Made by a program: the position numbers and the translations under genes. A stretch of 53,976 bases of DNA from Phytophthora quininea (lineage: Eukaryota > Oomycota > Peronosporomycetes > Peronosporales > Peronosporaceae): positions 1-53,976 of the forward strand of contig JAAVTG010000625.1 of NCBI GenBank assembly GCA_011947345.1, read 5' to 3'. The notes beneath the pieces are model-generated. The model saw only the letters and a list, made by a program, of their open reading frames with translations, was not told the DNA's origin and searched no databases. Below are positions 32,041 to 41,998 of this stretch, piece by piece. The number at the start of each line of letters is the position of its first letter. Position 1 is the stretch's first letter.

Positions 32041-32315
32041 TTATTGGTCGTCACTCTTCTTGCTCTTCTTGGCCTTCTGCGGATGCATGCGCAGCACGGC
32101 GTCGTTCCAGTTGCTTAACTCCTTGTCGGAAAACTCGCGCGCCTTCTTCTTGTCGTATTGGTACCAGGCACCAGCCAGTGCGAGCGCCATCGCCCACGAC
32201 GCGATACTGGTGACCACAGAAACGTCACCGTCAATGGAGGGGCTCCACAACTCTAGCTTCAGAGTCGACACACGCACCGCACGTTGCGAGGGTTCCTCTC
32301 GAAGAGCTTGGCCAT
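32041..32315 (-). CDS. 67-residue single-pass membrane protein, two exons
   Basis: Exon 1 is 32315-32278 and exon 2 is 32206-32041, with a 71-nt intron (donor GTGCGT, acceptor CCAG) splitting an Arg codon. The product starts MAKLFERNPRNVRIASWAMA, has the helix IASWAMALALAGAWYQYD, then a charged stretch KKKAREFSDKELSNWNDAVL and a Lys-rich end. It has the same plan as its neighbour (short basic N-terminal exon, one helix, charged tail). It may be a small respiratory-chain or import-related subunit, but this is only a guess from shape. Confidence 0.68.
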
Positions 32316-32631
32316 CGACGTCTCCAAATAATTGCAAGGCTGGAAATGCTGTCGATAAAAACGGACGGCGCAGTGAAGACTTTGGGGCCTGCTTTCGCTT
32401 CGTCCTGAGATCGCTGAGAAGGGATCCGTTGTCCCTCTTGAAGAGACACAAGGAATCGACACAGTGACGAGCAATGTCAGGGCAGTGCGAGTTCCTCAGG
32501 AAAGCGCTGCCGGATCGACTGGGACTTGCTTCCGAACGGATATTGCCCCTTCCACTACAAGATCAAGCTCCGAGCGAGAAATGCAGTGATAGCACTTGGT
32601 TAAAACGGAAGTCGTGGTCGTCATGAATGCG

Positions 32632-32916
32632 TTAGTGATTGCTGTCAGTGGCAGATACGTGGTGGAGTGCGAATTTGATCTCGAGATCGTTTGTGGAAAA
32701 CGTAGTGTGTATCCTTAGCAGCTGCCCTATCAAGATTGACGCGAAGACGTAATACAGCAACAACAACAAAACTGCCCTGTTCTTCGCAACTTCCAGCTCA
32801 GCCCGAAGTTTGTCACAAGCTTTCTCCAGGTCTTGTCGAGACTGCAATTCGTTTTCTAACTCATTTTGAAGGTGCTTCCGAGACTGTGATTCCTTGTCCA
32901 ACTGAACTACGGACAA
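32632..32916 (-). CDS. Coiled-coil fragment, hypothetical (weak)
   Basis: The minus strand reads VQLDKESQSRKHLQNELENE and LQSRQDLEKACDKLRAELEV, a strong heptad coiled coil, followed by a hydrophobic LLLLLYYVFASILIG. A splice acceptor-like CCGTAG precedes it at about 32912. It may be one exon of a longer gene whose other exons I could not place. The stretch 32917-33530 shows nothing firm. Confidence 0.35.
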   Translation of the reverse strand: MSVVQLDKESQSRKHLQNELENELQSRQDLEKACDKLRAELEVAKNRAVLLLLLYYVFASILIGQLLRIHTTFSTNDLEIKFALHHVSATDSNH

Positions 32917-33531
32917 TGGGATGAGGAGTTAGAGAGAGCAGCAAGAAGGATGTGGTGGGCAGGCTGTAGCATTGCATTTGCTCTGCTGTGGCAAGTTCGC
33001 AACAGCGTCGTGCACGAGAAAAAGTATGGACCACAGAGTAGCAAGTGAATTATATCTGGAAGAGATGTATTCGGCAACTGACGGCAACAGCAAAGTTCGA
33101 AAGGATAAAAGCAAGTTCGAGGATCCCTAGTCTCCAATTGGAAATGTGTGTGACGAGTTTCGAGAACATGCAAGAGGGGTTAAACAGGAAGATGTATCAC
33201 ACCAGGAGTTGGCTCACACACGGAAGGAGGAGCCGAAGATGCTCCGACGACTGCGGAAATACAGGGAGGCTAATAACTAAGGTTAAATAGATAACCCTTT
33301 CTTCTTCTTCGATAATCCGACAAGTTAACTACCAAGCTGATCGCTCGGTTGCATGTCGTTCGGCCCCCGATCCCGAAATCATTCATTGCCAGTGTTGGGA
33401 CTTCCGTTCAATGTCGAGCTCTGAAGAGACAATTGAAAAGTCGTATCCAAGATAATGCGCACCATATAATACGTGCATAATCGCTCAATACCACGCACGT
33501 GTAATTCAGTCTTCTTTATCACCATCGCATT

Positions 33532-35978
33532 CTAATAATTCAAGAACGCGAGAGAGATAATAGCGCCAAAACTCGGAGGACTGCGATGATCACAAGGACG
33601 CAGCCAAAATCCCTCCAAACGTCGTCGTAGTGCATCCCGTAGACTTGCTCCACATAGTCCTTGACGGTTGTCTGGCCAATGGTGTATGGTGTGCAAAGTG
33701 TGGCAACCGATCTGAGAGCTCCTGTCTACGTCTTCGCAGTTGCCGAACAGCAGAGCCACAAGAATGGACAGCGAGTATCGATGAGGAGAGAGGAAGTAGC
33801 ACCACATGTACATCGTCGGGATGGAGCTGGCTGGGGGTTAAAGCCAGAAAATAGTAAGAACAGTGAGTTGGCAAGAACCCCAACGATAGTAGCCGGCTCG
33901 ACGGTCGGTACGGCATACACCAGCAGCTGTCCGAGATACGTCTCCAGCAGCACAAAGAGCGAAATGTTGATCCAGTACAGTAGACCAATGGTAAATGATG
34001 TGAACCCCATCAGTGGATCCATCAGTGGATAGAAGATGGCCGAGAAAAGAAAGCCGATCGAGAACGCGTACGGGATCTCCACAACGGTAGAGCCCACGAA
34101 ATACCACATGGAATGATACGTTTGTGCCTTCCGCTCGCGATTAAAGACGGTCATTTCTTGAGCAGTGCACGGCAATACACCACTGAGAGAAATGTTTCCG
34201 AGATACAACGTAGTCATCAAAATCACACCCACCGCCGAATTGATCCCTTGGTACGAGCTGTATCACTCGAAGCGAGTAGCATGCCGAATATCGCTCCAGG
34301 TCCTACCGCAGTTACTAAACGAGTGAGGTTGTACGACGGTGTCCTCCAATAGATCGTGAAGAATCGACGGGTAATCGCTAGCGTTTGTATCATAGGGCTT
34401 GCAGCATACTTTCTTGCAAACAAAGCCCCCAGAAATTGATCCGACGAAGGTCTTCCGATCCCGGGACGGTCCAGACCGTTCAGCAATGCTTGCTGTTCAG
34501 GACTCCCTCGAAAATGGCTAACAAAGCCAGTGCTTGTTGTTGCATCTGCTGTTGTCGCAATCCCAGCACCGATACAATTCAACACCCATGTGGCAGGGTT
34601 TTGATCCGGTAGCAGCCGAGGAACGGTGGGGATGTCTTGAAAGTAATCAATCAAGTGCCCGCAGCCTCTTTGATCTGGCGGAGGATTGTCCAGTTCGCCG
34701 AAGAAAACCATTTCCCCGCCGTGCTTCAAGAGCAACAGACTGTCGAACAGCAAGAAAAGGTCTGACGCAGGCTGGTGGATCGTGCACAGCACTGTCCGGC
34801 CGCTGTCAGCTACATTGCGAATGCCATCCACAACGAGTTTAGCTGAGCGAGCGTCCAGTCCGCTGGTAGGCTCGTCCAGGAGAAGTATGCTGGGCTGGGC
34901 TACCAGCTCCACTCCGATGGTTAGCCGCTTCAACTGCTCTTGCGATCGACCCTGGACGAGTTTCTCAGCGATCGAGGTCAAGCCCAATAATGCTAGGCAT
35001 TCCTCCACTGAAGCAACCTTGGCTTGCGTAGATACACTGCTGTCCTGCCGCAGAAATGCACTAAATGTGAGAACTTCACGAATTGTGACTGCTGCAGTGT
35101 GCGTATCTTGCTGTTCGCAGTAGCCTACACAACGACGAAGCATTTGCTCTGCAGCTGGGGAGCCATTAAGCAGAACTCTCCCCGAGCGCTCCCCTGTCTT
35201 CCGTCCAGCAATGAGTTCCATCAAGGTCGTTTTGCCGGCACCTGAAGACCCCATTAACGCCGTCATTGTACCCGGTAGAGCATACCCACTGACGCCTTTG
35301 AGCAAGTTAATGGATCCGTTTTTCACCGCTACAGAATACCACAGATCGTGAAAGGCGAGGCTAACAGGGACGACGTTTGCTCCTTCCGTAGGGACATCTA
35401 CCACATCAAAATCAAAGTCTTCTTCGAGCACTGGCGTGTCCGAGACGTGCGACCTGGACGAAGCAAGCATTGTATACAAATCGGTGTTCTCTCGCGCACG
35501 TCGCCGCTCTAGCTCCTTCAGGGAAACAGTCTTTCTGGTATCAGATACATTTTCCCTATTGACATCAACGACTGCCGTCGTCTGAGGCACATCGTAGCCT
35601 GTGTTTTCGAGGATGTAGCTGGCCAACACGATAAAGACGACGTTGATGAGCACGAGGTAAACGACGCCCATCCAAACCCAGTCGATCCCCGCCGGCACGT
35701 CGTATTGCGATAATAAATACTCGCCAACTGTCATGTTGAACTGCGCACAATAGTCTTGATCATTGTAGATACAAAAATCGAAACTCGACGACCGATATTG
35801 ATCCACAGCCATAAGACGCAAGCTCCAAGCCACAGAGTTGACCCAGTACATCCAGGACAAAGAACTCGGCATTTGAGACCTTGGCACTACGAAGCCTGCA
35901 AACGCCGAGAAAAACAAGTTGGAGAACGTAGAGATGGGCACGGCGACAGTAAGATTGGGGGAGATCGCTGCCAGCACC
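33532..35978 (-). pseudogene. ABCG/PDR transporter, C-terminal half (gene split by copia)
   Basis: This half starts at the copia target site with the end of the first membrane domain (TVAVPISTFSNLFFSAFAGF, then MYWVNSVAWSLRLMAVDQY). The second nucleotide-binding domain follows: GSSGAGKTTLMELIAG (Walker A), QEQLKRLTIGVELVA (signature) and ILLLDEPTSGLDARSA (Walker B). The second membrane domain ends with TIGQTTVKDYVEQVYGMHYD and a stop at 33532-33534. Single-base shifts lie near 34250 and at two places near 33700-33800. Joining at the target site restores one open frame with the half at 41999. Full-size ABCG proteins pump lipids or drugs. This copy cannot make a full protein while the 6-kb element is present. 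Confidence 0.9.
35974..35978. repeat. Target-site duplication of copia (GCACC)
   Basis: The five bases GCACC abut the LTR start TGAGG here and recur at 41999-42003 after the other LTR end CACA. Confidence 0.9.
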
Positions 35979-36282
35979 TGAGGAGAGGCGGAGGAAGCTT
36001 GGCTTCGCGTAGTCACAGGCATGTAGAAGTAGGAGACGAGTTTGCGGGGAACGTCCGCAGCGTTGGGGGTGGAGGGCGATGTACGCACTGGACAGACAAG
36101 TCTGAAGTGAGTACTCGCCAGCAGGGAGTACTGCAGGCCTCCACCCCTTTGGCACAATGTGTATTCAAACAGATAGCGACATACTGATAGGATCCCAGAT
36201 ACGACCTCGTGTCGTACCATGCATTCCGATTCTTACAGCACACTGGCACGACCACCTCCGCGGTGAGTCTGCCTATCTCACA
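35979..36282 (-). repeat. 3' LTR of copia element
   Basis: This 304-bp direct repeat is identical to 41695-41998. The pol stop lies 132 bp upstream of the LTR in the element's own orientation. Confidence 0.95.
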
Positions 36283-36413
36283 CTCCCACTCGAGCGTGGT
36301 GCCCTCAGCTACCACGATCGCAATAATCATAGCAAGCCTTGGGCTAGTTGCACGTCTGCATCGAGCAGCCCCAAAGGCCGCGAGCTCCGGTTGCAACGGT
36401 TACAGGTTGAAGA

Positions 36414-39400
36414 TCATGATATATCACTTTCGTCCACAGCACCACCGGTAATAACGTCTCGACCAGCGATCACCTGCAACACTTTGAGAGCCGTACGAAA
36501 ACGGCGGAACTTCACAGTTCCAAGTGGCTTCGTCATCACGTCAGCGATTTGGTCCTCGGTACGAACGTGCTCCGTCCGCAGGTGCTTCTCCTCCACAAGG
36601 TGCCTGATCAGATGGTACTTGTTTAAGATGTGCTTGGTGTTTCTGTGCTTGCCGGGCTTGGACGCCAAGCGAATGCTACCCAGGTTGTCGCCACGAAGAA
36701 CAGGGACATCGTGCTTCCAACCCATCTCGTCAAGAAGACCTTCAAACCACAGCAAATCTCGGGTGCATTCGTTCATCGCGATGTATTCAGCTTCGCACGT
36801 GCTTTGCGCATTGATGGTCTGTTTTCTTGATGCGTACGACACGACATTGCCATCCAGCAGACTGACGTAGCCGCTCACGCTCTTGGAATCATCCGGGTCG
36901 TTGGCGTAGTCGGCGTCCGAGTACCCAACAATCGATGCTGAGCTGGAGTGTTTTACATCCATTACAAGGCCGAAGTCCGCAGTGCCGTGTAGATAGCGCA
37001 AGACTCGCATAGCTTCTGCATAATTGGCGCTGGTATAGCAAGTCAGGAACTTGCCGAGATGGCGTGTTGCGTGTGCAATATCGGGACGGGATGCAGACAC
37101 CAAGTATTGTAAGGCTCCAACAACTTCACGAAATGGGTACTTCTCCAACTGCGGCGGCTCTGCGGTCACGGGCGCTGTTGCCTGTGGAATAGGCGAATCC
37201 ACAGCATTTTCCATGCTGAATCGCCGAAGTACATCAAGTACATACTGACGCTGAATGAAAATAACACGCATTCGAGGACGATCCACCAAAATCTCGACGC
37301 CAAGCAAATATCGAACAGGTCCAAGCTCACTTAACTCAAACTGTTTCTTCAGCTGAGCTGCCACGCGTGCACACCGCGCTGTTGGACCCATCAGCAGCAA
37401 ATCATCCACGTAAACAGTGAGAAGCATTAGTATGCTGCCATCTTCAGCCTTGAGCGCATAGAGACCGTAATCAGAGTCGAGGCGCACGAAATTAATCTGC
37501 TTGAGTAGTGCGTCCAGCGTTTCATTCCAGATGCGAGGGGCTTGACGCAATCCATACAAACTCTTGAGAAGACGGCAAACCATCTCTGGATTGGTGCCAT
37601 CGATCCCTGGCGGTTGCTCCATGAAGACAAGCTCAGCTAGCTCACCATACAGAAAGGCAGTCTTCACATCATACTGAAGTATGTCCCATCCGTGCGTCAT
37701 TGCAAAGTAGATGGCCGCCCGAATGGATTCAAAACGCACCACAGGAGCGTAAGTTTCGTGAAAGTTCACTCCAAATTCTTGCTTGAAGCCATGTATAACC
37801 AACCTTGCCTTGTAGCGCTTGATGTTTCCATGCTCATCACGCTTCAAGGCGTACACCCAGCGACAGGTGATCACCTTGGCTCCATTAACCTCGGCGCGCC
37901 GCACGAGGTCCCAAGTATGGCGAGCTAGCAGCGAGTGAAGTTCTTCATGCATGGCAGCCCGCCATTGCGGCCACTGTGGAGATGCACGCGCTTCCTTATC
38001 GTTAGCAGGAATATCGATCTCCACGTCATGCGTCAGCACGTTGTTTACTACGTAGTCGTGTAGCCGAACATTTGCACGTCGTCGGCGCCTGGCGGGAAGA
38101 GTAGTTGGTGATGTCGGTTGCGGCACAGCATCATCGTCAAGCACAACGGAATCAGCAGTATCATCACGATAAGGCATCAGACCAGGTTTTCGCTTACGCT
38201 TCTTCGGCACAGCAGTAGCGATGTCTTCAGCGGTACCAGGCACAGCGTTATCCACAATTCTCCCACTCGCCGAAGGCAGTGCGGCATCACTGCGCTTTGG
38301 CGTTACCTTGGCCGGTTCCGCAGACATACCCACAGGAGGCTGTGTTTGCTCAACGTCCACTGCATACGATTCCATGCCGGATTTCATATGCACAACTGGT
38401 AAAGGTGTTGGCAGCTCGTAGTCTCCATACAGAAATGCGTTCTTCAGCAACTTCTTGACGTACGATGATTCACACGTAAACTCTTCGTGAAAAAGAGCAT
38501 TTTCGAGTCGGCAAGTGCGGATGCCACCGGTACACAAATTCATCATCTTGTACCCCTTAGTGTCAACTCCATACCCAAGAAGCAAGCACATTTCAGTGCG
38601 AGATGCTAGTTTCTCCTTCTTCGGACGGGTTTCAGGCGGCACACGCATCTGTGCGATACAGCCCCATGTCCGGAGCAACGAGAGATCAGCAGGATGGCCA
38701 TGCAGCATCTCATACGGAGATTTGAAGTCGAGAACAGTAGTGGGTGTTCGATTTAACGTGTAAATCGAATGGTGGAATGCTTCACCCCACAAGAGATTTG
38801 GCAGCATGGTGGCTCTCAGTAGCGTTCGGAGGCGTGTTACGACGACGCCATTGGCTCTTTCCACGATGCTGTTTTCCTGGGGAGAATACCCATTTGTGAA
38901 TTGGGCCTCGATCCCTTCCTGCTCACAAAATTCCGCGAGATCACCACCAAGAAATTCACCACCTTGGTCACCATGCAGAATCAAAGTTGGCCAGCTCTTG
39001 AATTTCAACTTCAGGTGCTTGACTAACGCCTTCACGTGCCTGGCAGCCTCTCCTTTCGACTTGAGTAGATATCCCCACTTAAAGCGAGTGGCTTCATCGA
39101 CCACGAGAAGGAACATCGTTTCACCACTGACTGTTGCATCTCCAATTGAGCACACATCCATCGACAGCTTCTCTAACGGGGTCGTTCGACGACGAGGGTT
39201 GCGTCTGTAGGTCATCTGCCTCATCTTGGACTCGGAGCACGGAATACATTCACAAGAACGGATAGCACGTTCATTCAGGTTCACACCCAGGTTCACGTGT
39301 TGCGCCACAAGTTTGCGCAGCGTTTCAATGCCGATGTGGCCCATTCGGTTGTGTAGTAAATGCATCGGCCTAGTACGAATCACTGCAAGCTGGGTCATCA

Positions 39401-39848
39401 CGCTCATCACTAGCTTCGGCTGCCGCGGCACGCGCATGTAGTAAATGCCATCTCGCATTTTAAATTCAAGTCGAAGTGATGACTTGGTCAACCAAGCTGT
39501 GTGATGGTCAAGAGATGTCGTCAAATGAAAGCCTCCACTGAGCTGCATGTAGCCTTGCGAGATGATGTTAGCAGGGGCATTCGGAGAGTATACGACATCA
39601 TCAAGGAAGCGGTCTTCAGGCGTGTTGGAGTGCTTATTCATCACGTGCATCAACACAGAGCCACGGATCGTTGCAGTCTCCGTACTACCGTTGCCAAATA
39701 GTAGTTGGGGTCCGTCTGATCTCTCGTCCAGCCGCGCAAATAGCGTGAGATCGCTTGCTACGTTCCACTGCGAGCCTCCATCAAGCATCCATTCAATTTC
39801 ACCTGGAGGCAGCGGGTCTTGTCCTGGGTCGCTCACATGAGCCATCAC
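36414..39848 (-). CDS. pol: Copia pol: protease, integrase, RT, RNase H
   Basis: One clean frame of 1144 codons. The protease-like start is EWMLDGGSQWNVASDL, where the usual D-S-G is D-G-G. The integrase has LLHNRMGHIGIETL with CECIPC (HHCC), then SMDVCS, LHGDQGGEF and SIVERANG for D,D,E. The RT has YDVKTAFLYGELAELVFMEQ and the active site LLTVYVDDLLLMG. The RNase H has GYSDADYANDP and STCEAEYIAMNECTRD. All RT and integrase catalytic residues are present, so the element may be mobile. A bipartite linker between integrase and RT carries PKKRKRKPG, a nuclear-localisation-like stretch. Confidence 0.95.
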   Translation of the reverse strand: MMAHVSDPGQDPLPPGEIEWMLDGGSQWNVASDLTLFARLDERSDGPQLLFGNGSTETATIRGSVLMHVMNKHSNTPEDRFLDDVVYSPNAPANIISQGYMQLSGGFHLTTSLDHHTAWLTKSSLRLEFKMRDGIYYMRVPRQPKLVMSVMTQLAVIRTRPMHLLHNRMGHIGIETLRKLVAQHVNLGVNLNERAIRSCECIPCSESKMRQMTYRRNPRRRTTPLEKLSMDVCSIGDATVSGETMFLLVVDEATRFKWGYLLKSKGEAARHVKALVKHLKLKFKSWPTLILHGDQGGEFLGGDLAEFCEQEGIEAQFTNGYSPQENSIVERANGVVVTRLRTLLRATMLPNLLWGEAFHHSIYTLNRTPTTVLDFKSPYEMLHGHPADLSLLRTWGCIAQMRVPPETRPKKEKLASRTEMCLLLGYGVDTKGYKMMNLCTGGIRTCRLENALFHEEFTCESSYVKKLLKNAFLYGDYELPTPLPVVHMKSGMESYAVDVEQTQPPVGMSAEPAKVTPKRSDAALPSASGRIVDNAVPGTAEDIATAVPKKRKRKPGLMPYRDDTADSVVLDDDAVPQPTSPTTLPARRRRRANVRLHDYVVNNVLTHDVEIDIPANDKEARASPQWPQWRAAMHEELHSLLARHTWDLVRRAEVNGAKVITCRWVYALKRDEHGNIKRYKARLVIHGFKQEFGVNFHETYAPVVRFESIRAAIYFAMTHGWDILQYDVKTAFLYGELAELVFMEQPPGIDGTNPEMVCRLLKSLYGLRQAPRIWNETLDALLKQINFVRLDSDYGLYALKAEDGSILMLLTVYVDDLLLMGPTARCARVAAQLKKQFELSELGPVRYLLGVEILVDRPRMRVIFIQRQYVLDVLRRFSMENAVDSPIPQATAPVTAEPPQLEKYPFREVVGALQYLVSASRPDIAHATRHLGKFLTCYTSANYAEAMRVLRYLHGTADFGLVMDVKHSSSASIVGYSDADYANDPDDSKSVSGYVSLLDGNVVSYASRKQTINAQSTCEAEYIAMNECTRDLLWFEGLLDEMGWKHDVPVLRGDNLGSIRLASKPGKHRNTKHILNKYHLIRHLVEEKHLRTEHVRTEDQIADVMTKPLGTVKFRRFRTALKVLQVIAGRDVITGGAVDESDIS

Positions 39849-39872
39849 GAAGTACGGCCCAGGACTCCCATT

Positions 39873-41690
39873 TCAGATGCTGTACTTAAAGTCGATACCT
39901 CCAGCTGTGCGTCTCGCTCCCACTGGAACTTGGCTACAGCACGACGCAAATGCTTCAGATCTTGAGCGCGGTGCTGTCGGGCATGTAGCGAAATGCACAC
40001 CTGTGCGAGCGGATTCCTGGCGGCTAGTGGACGAGGCATGCAGAATTACCGTCGTCATAGACTGAGGTACCTTGGGCGGTTGCTTTCCCTTCCCTGAGCG
40101 AGCAAGCCACTCTTCTTTCTTCTTTTGGAGCTCTGGGGTCAGCTCCTTTGGACAGTTGCTGAACCAATGTTCGCTGCTGTTGCAGTTAAGGCAGCGATGG
40201 TCAGGTCCAATCTGGAGGCGTGGTCTCTTTCCCTTCTGCTGGGACTTGCCTCGGGCGCCACGCTTCTTGTTTCCTGGCTTGTTGGTCACAGTAGTTACCT
40301 TGCGAGGTTCCGTTAAACCTTGGCCATTGGCTGGAACAGCTTCACTCGTACGACGAACCTCGCGCTGAGCTTGTTCTGCCGTCTCCAGCTGGATAACAGC
40401 CTGCTGTACGTCCAGTTCGACAGCAGTGTTCACCTTGGCCCACTCTGTGTGCTTGATTGCCACAGTAGGGTATACATCGACGCAGTTAGACAGAATTGTG
40501 CGTGCCAGCTCATTCTCGGTGATCGAGGCTCCGGACTCGGCAATGCGGCGACGGGTGGCTCGGAGGCTGTCAATGTACTGCTGTACTTGCTCGTTTTTCG
40601 GAGCATGCGTGAGTAAAACTCCCGCTTTAGGTAGATTGGATTCTCCTTCCCCTTTCAAAGTGTGCCTTGAGAGCGCTGAAGAGCACAGCGGGGTCCTGCG
40701 ACTCGATCGGGGCCTTGTACTCTTCGCGTAGCTTGATGCTCAGCGACAGCGCCAAGGCGGAGAAACTTTTCGTCTTCCTCTCACCAAATAGAAACTGGTA
40801 CTCTGGATCACTGGCAGCACGAGCTTCATCTAGCGCAGCAGATCCGTCAAGAAACTCCATCAGCCCCCATTCGTTCAGCTTCAGCTCCAAGTCTTGCTTC
40901 CATGCATCGTACTTTTGTGACCATCAAGTTCGATCACCTTGATCTCTCGTGTCAGCATCGCGCGGTCCTTGGCGTCCATTAGCGAGCGCCGACTAAAGCC
41001 ACCAAGACCAGAAGACGCGACCACGGCTCCTGCTGGGCTGTCGGTGCTGCGCGTCGGGGAATCATGGTGAGAGCTGCTCGCGTCGGATGACGCCGACGAT
41101 GGTGGCGAGGGCGGCGAGGGCGGGTCGACGCCATTGGCAGTTCTGTCTTCACGGCGAATTCGGATGTGGGAGGTGGTGGGAGAGGAAGAGTGTGTCGCAT
41201 CTCCACCACCCAGCACGCCCACAACCAGACTCCCACTGGATGAATCGCCACTGTGCATCGGCACAGCCTGCTCACTCACCCCACTGCGGTGCTCTACTTG
41301 ATCCAAGAGCATCGTCAAAAGCTGCTGCGGCCCAAAAGCAGCGCTTGCAGCCAGGAGCGCGCTTCTCAAGCTCGCTGGGGCACCATGCTGTTCACTAGCG
41401 TTTCCAGTTGCGTCTGCGACAGTAGCAACGCGGGCACTAGGCTCCGCTTGAACGCTTCTCGTTTCTGCGGTATCAGAGACGTCGTGTCTCGTAGCATTAG
41501 GAGGGCTTGCAGCTGTCCCAACGTCCGTTTCGTCAACCGAAGAGGCTACCTGCACATGTTGCTGCCCGGCTGTAGTCGCGGCATCGTGGCGAGGATGCTG
41601 ACGCCAATAGCGATCCTGGGCAGCACTCACGGTCGCAGAAGCAACTTGGCTTGCCTGCCTGCTTCTAGCTAGCGGGTTGTTGGTGCTCAT
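39873..41690 (-). CDS. gag: Copia gag (two frameshifts)
   Basis: The start MSTNNPLARSRQ at 41690 lies within the primer-site sequence GGTTATGAGCACC, so the ATG is only four bases behind the LTR. The N-terminal 230 residues are Ser/Ala/Pro-rich. The capsid-like part follows in a second frame (WGLMEFLDGSAALDEARAA, LALSLSIKLREEYKAPI) and a third (VQQYIDSLRATRRRIAESG). It ends with the zinc knuckle CLNCNSSEHWFSNC. Frame changes at about 40895 and at the run 40655-40662 are single-base. The last ORF stops at 39873, 25 bases before pol begins in another frame. Confidence 0.85.
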
Positions 41691-41694
41691 AACC

Positions 41695-41998
41695 TGAGGA
41701 GAGGCGGAGGAAGCTTGGCTTCGCGTAGTCACAGGCATGTAGAAGTAGGAGACGAGTTTGCGGGGAACGTCCGCAGCGTTGGGGGTGGAGGGCGATGTAC
41801 GCACTGGACAGACAAGTCTGAAGTGAGTACTCGCCAGCAGGGAGTACTGCAGGCCTCCACCCCTTTGGCACAATGTGTATTCAAACAGATAGCGACATAC
41901 TGATAGGATCCCAGATACGACCTCGTGTCGTACCATGCATTCCGATTCTTACAGCACACTGGCACGACCACCTCCGCGGTGAGTCTGCCTATCTCACA
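41695..41998 (-). repeat. 5' LTR of copia element
   Basis: This is the second, identical LTR copy. On the minus strand it starts TGTGAGATAGG and ends CTCCTCA, directly followed by the primer site and the gag start. Confidence 0.95.

Larger units (their letters stand above)
35979..41998 (-). mobile_element. Ty1/copia LTR retrotransposon, complete
   Basis: This is a 6020-bp element on the minus strand. Its 304-bp LTRs are identical by eye, start TG and end CA, and are flanked by the five-base duplication GCACC. Inside are gag with a zinc knuckle and pol in the copia order protease, integrase, RT, RNase H. The sequence after the 5' LTR is GGTTATGAGC, which fits the anticodon-arm type (half-tRNA Met) primer site known from Drosophila copia. 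Identical LTRs mean a very recent insertion. It sits in an exon of the ABCG transporter in sense orientation. Confidence 0.95.

Noticed and set aside
33045..33290. Charged plus-strand reading (KQEDVSHQELAHTRKEE) as an exon
   Set aside because: Short, no start or splice context, and no neighbouring block to join it to.
35976..36220. Apparent N-terminal extension of the ABC half starting MVRHEVVSGIL
   Set aside because: It is copia LTR sequence read in frame with the transporter; the same peptide starts the gag-side frame at 41936.
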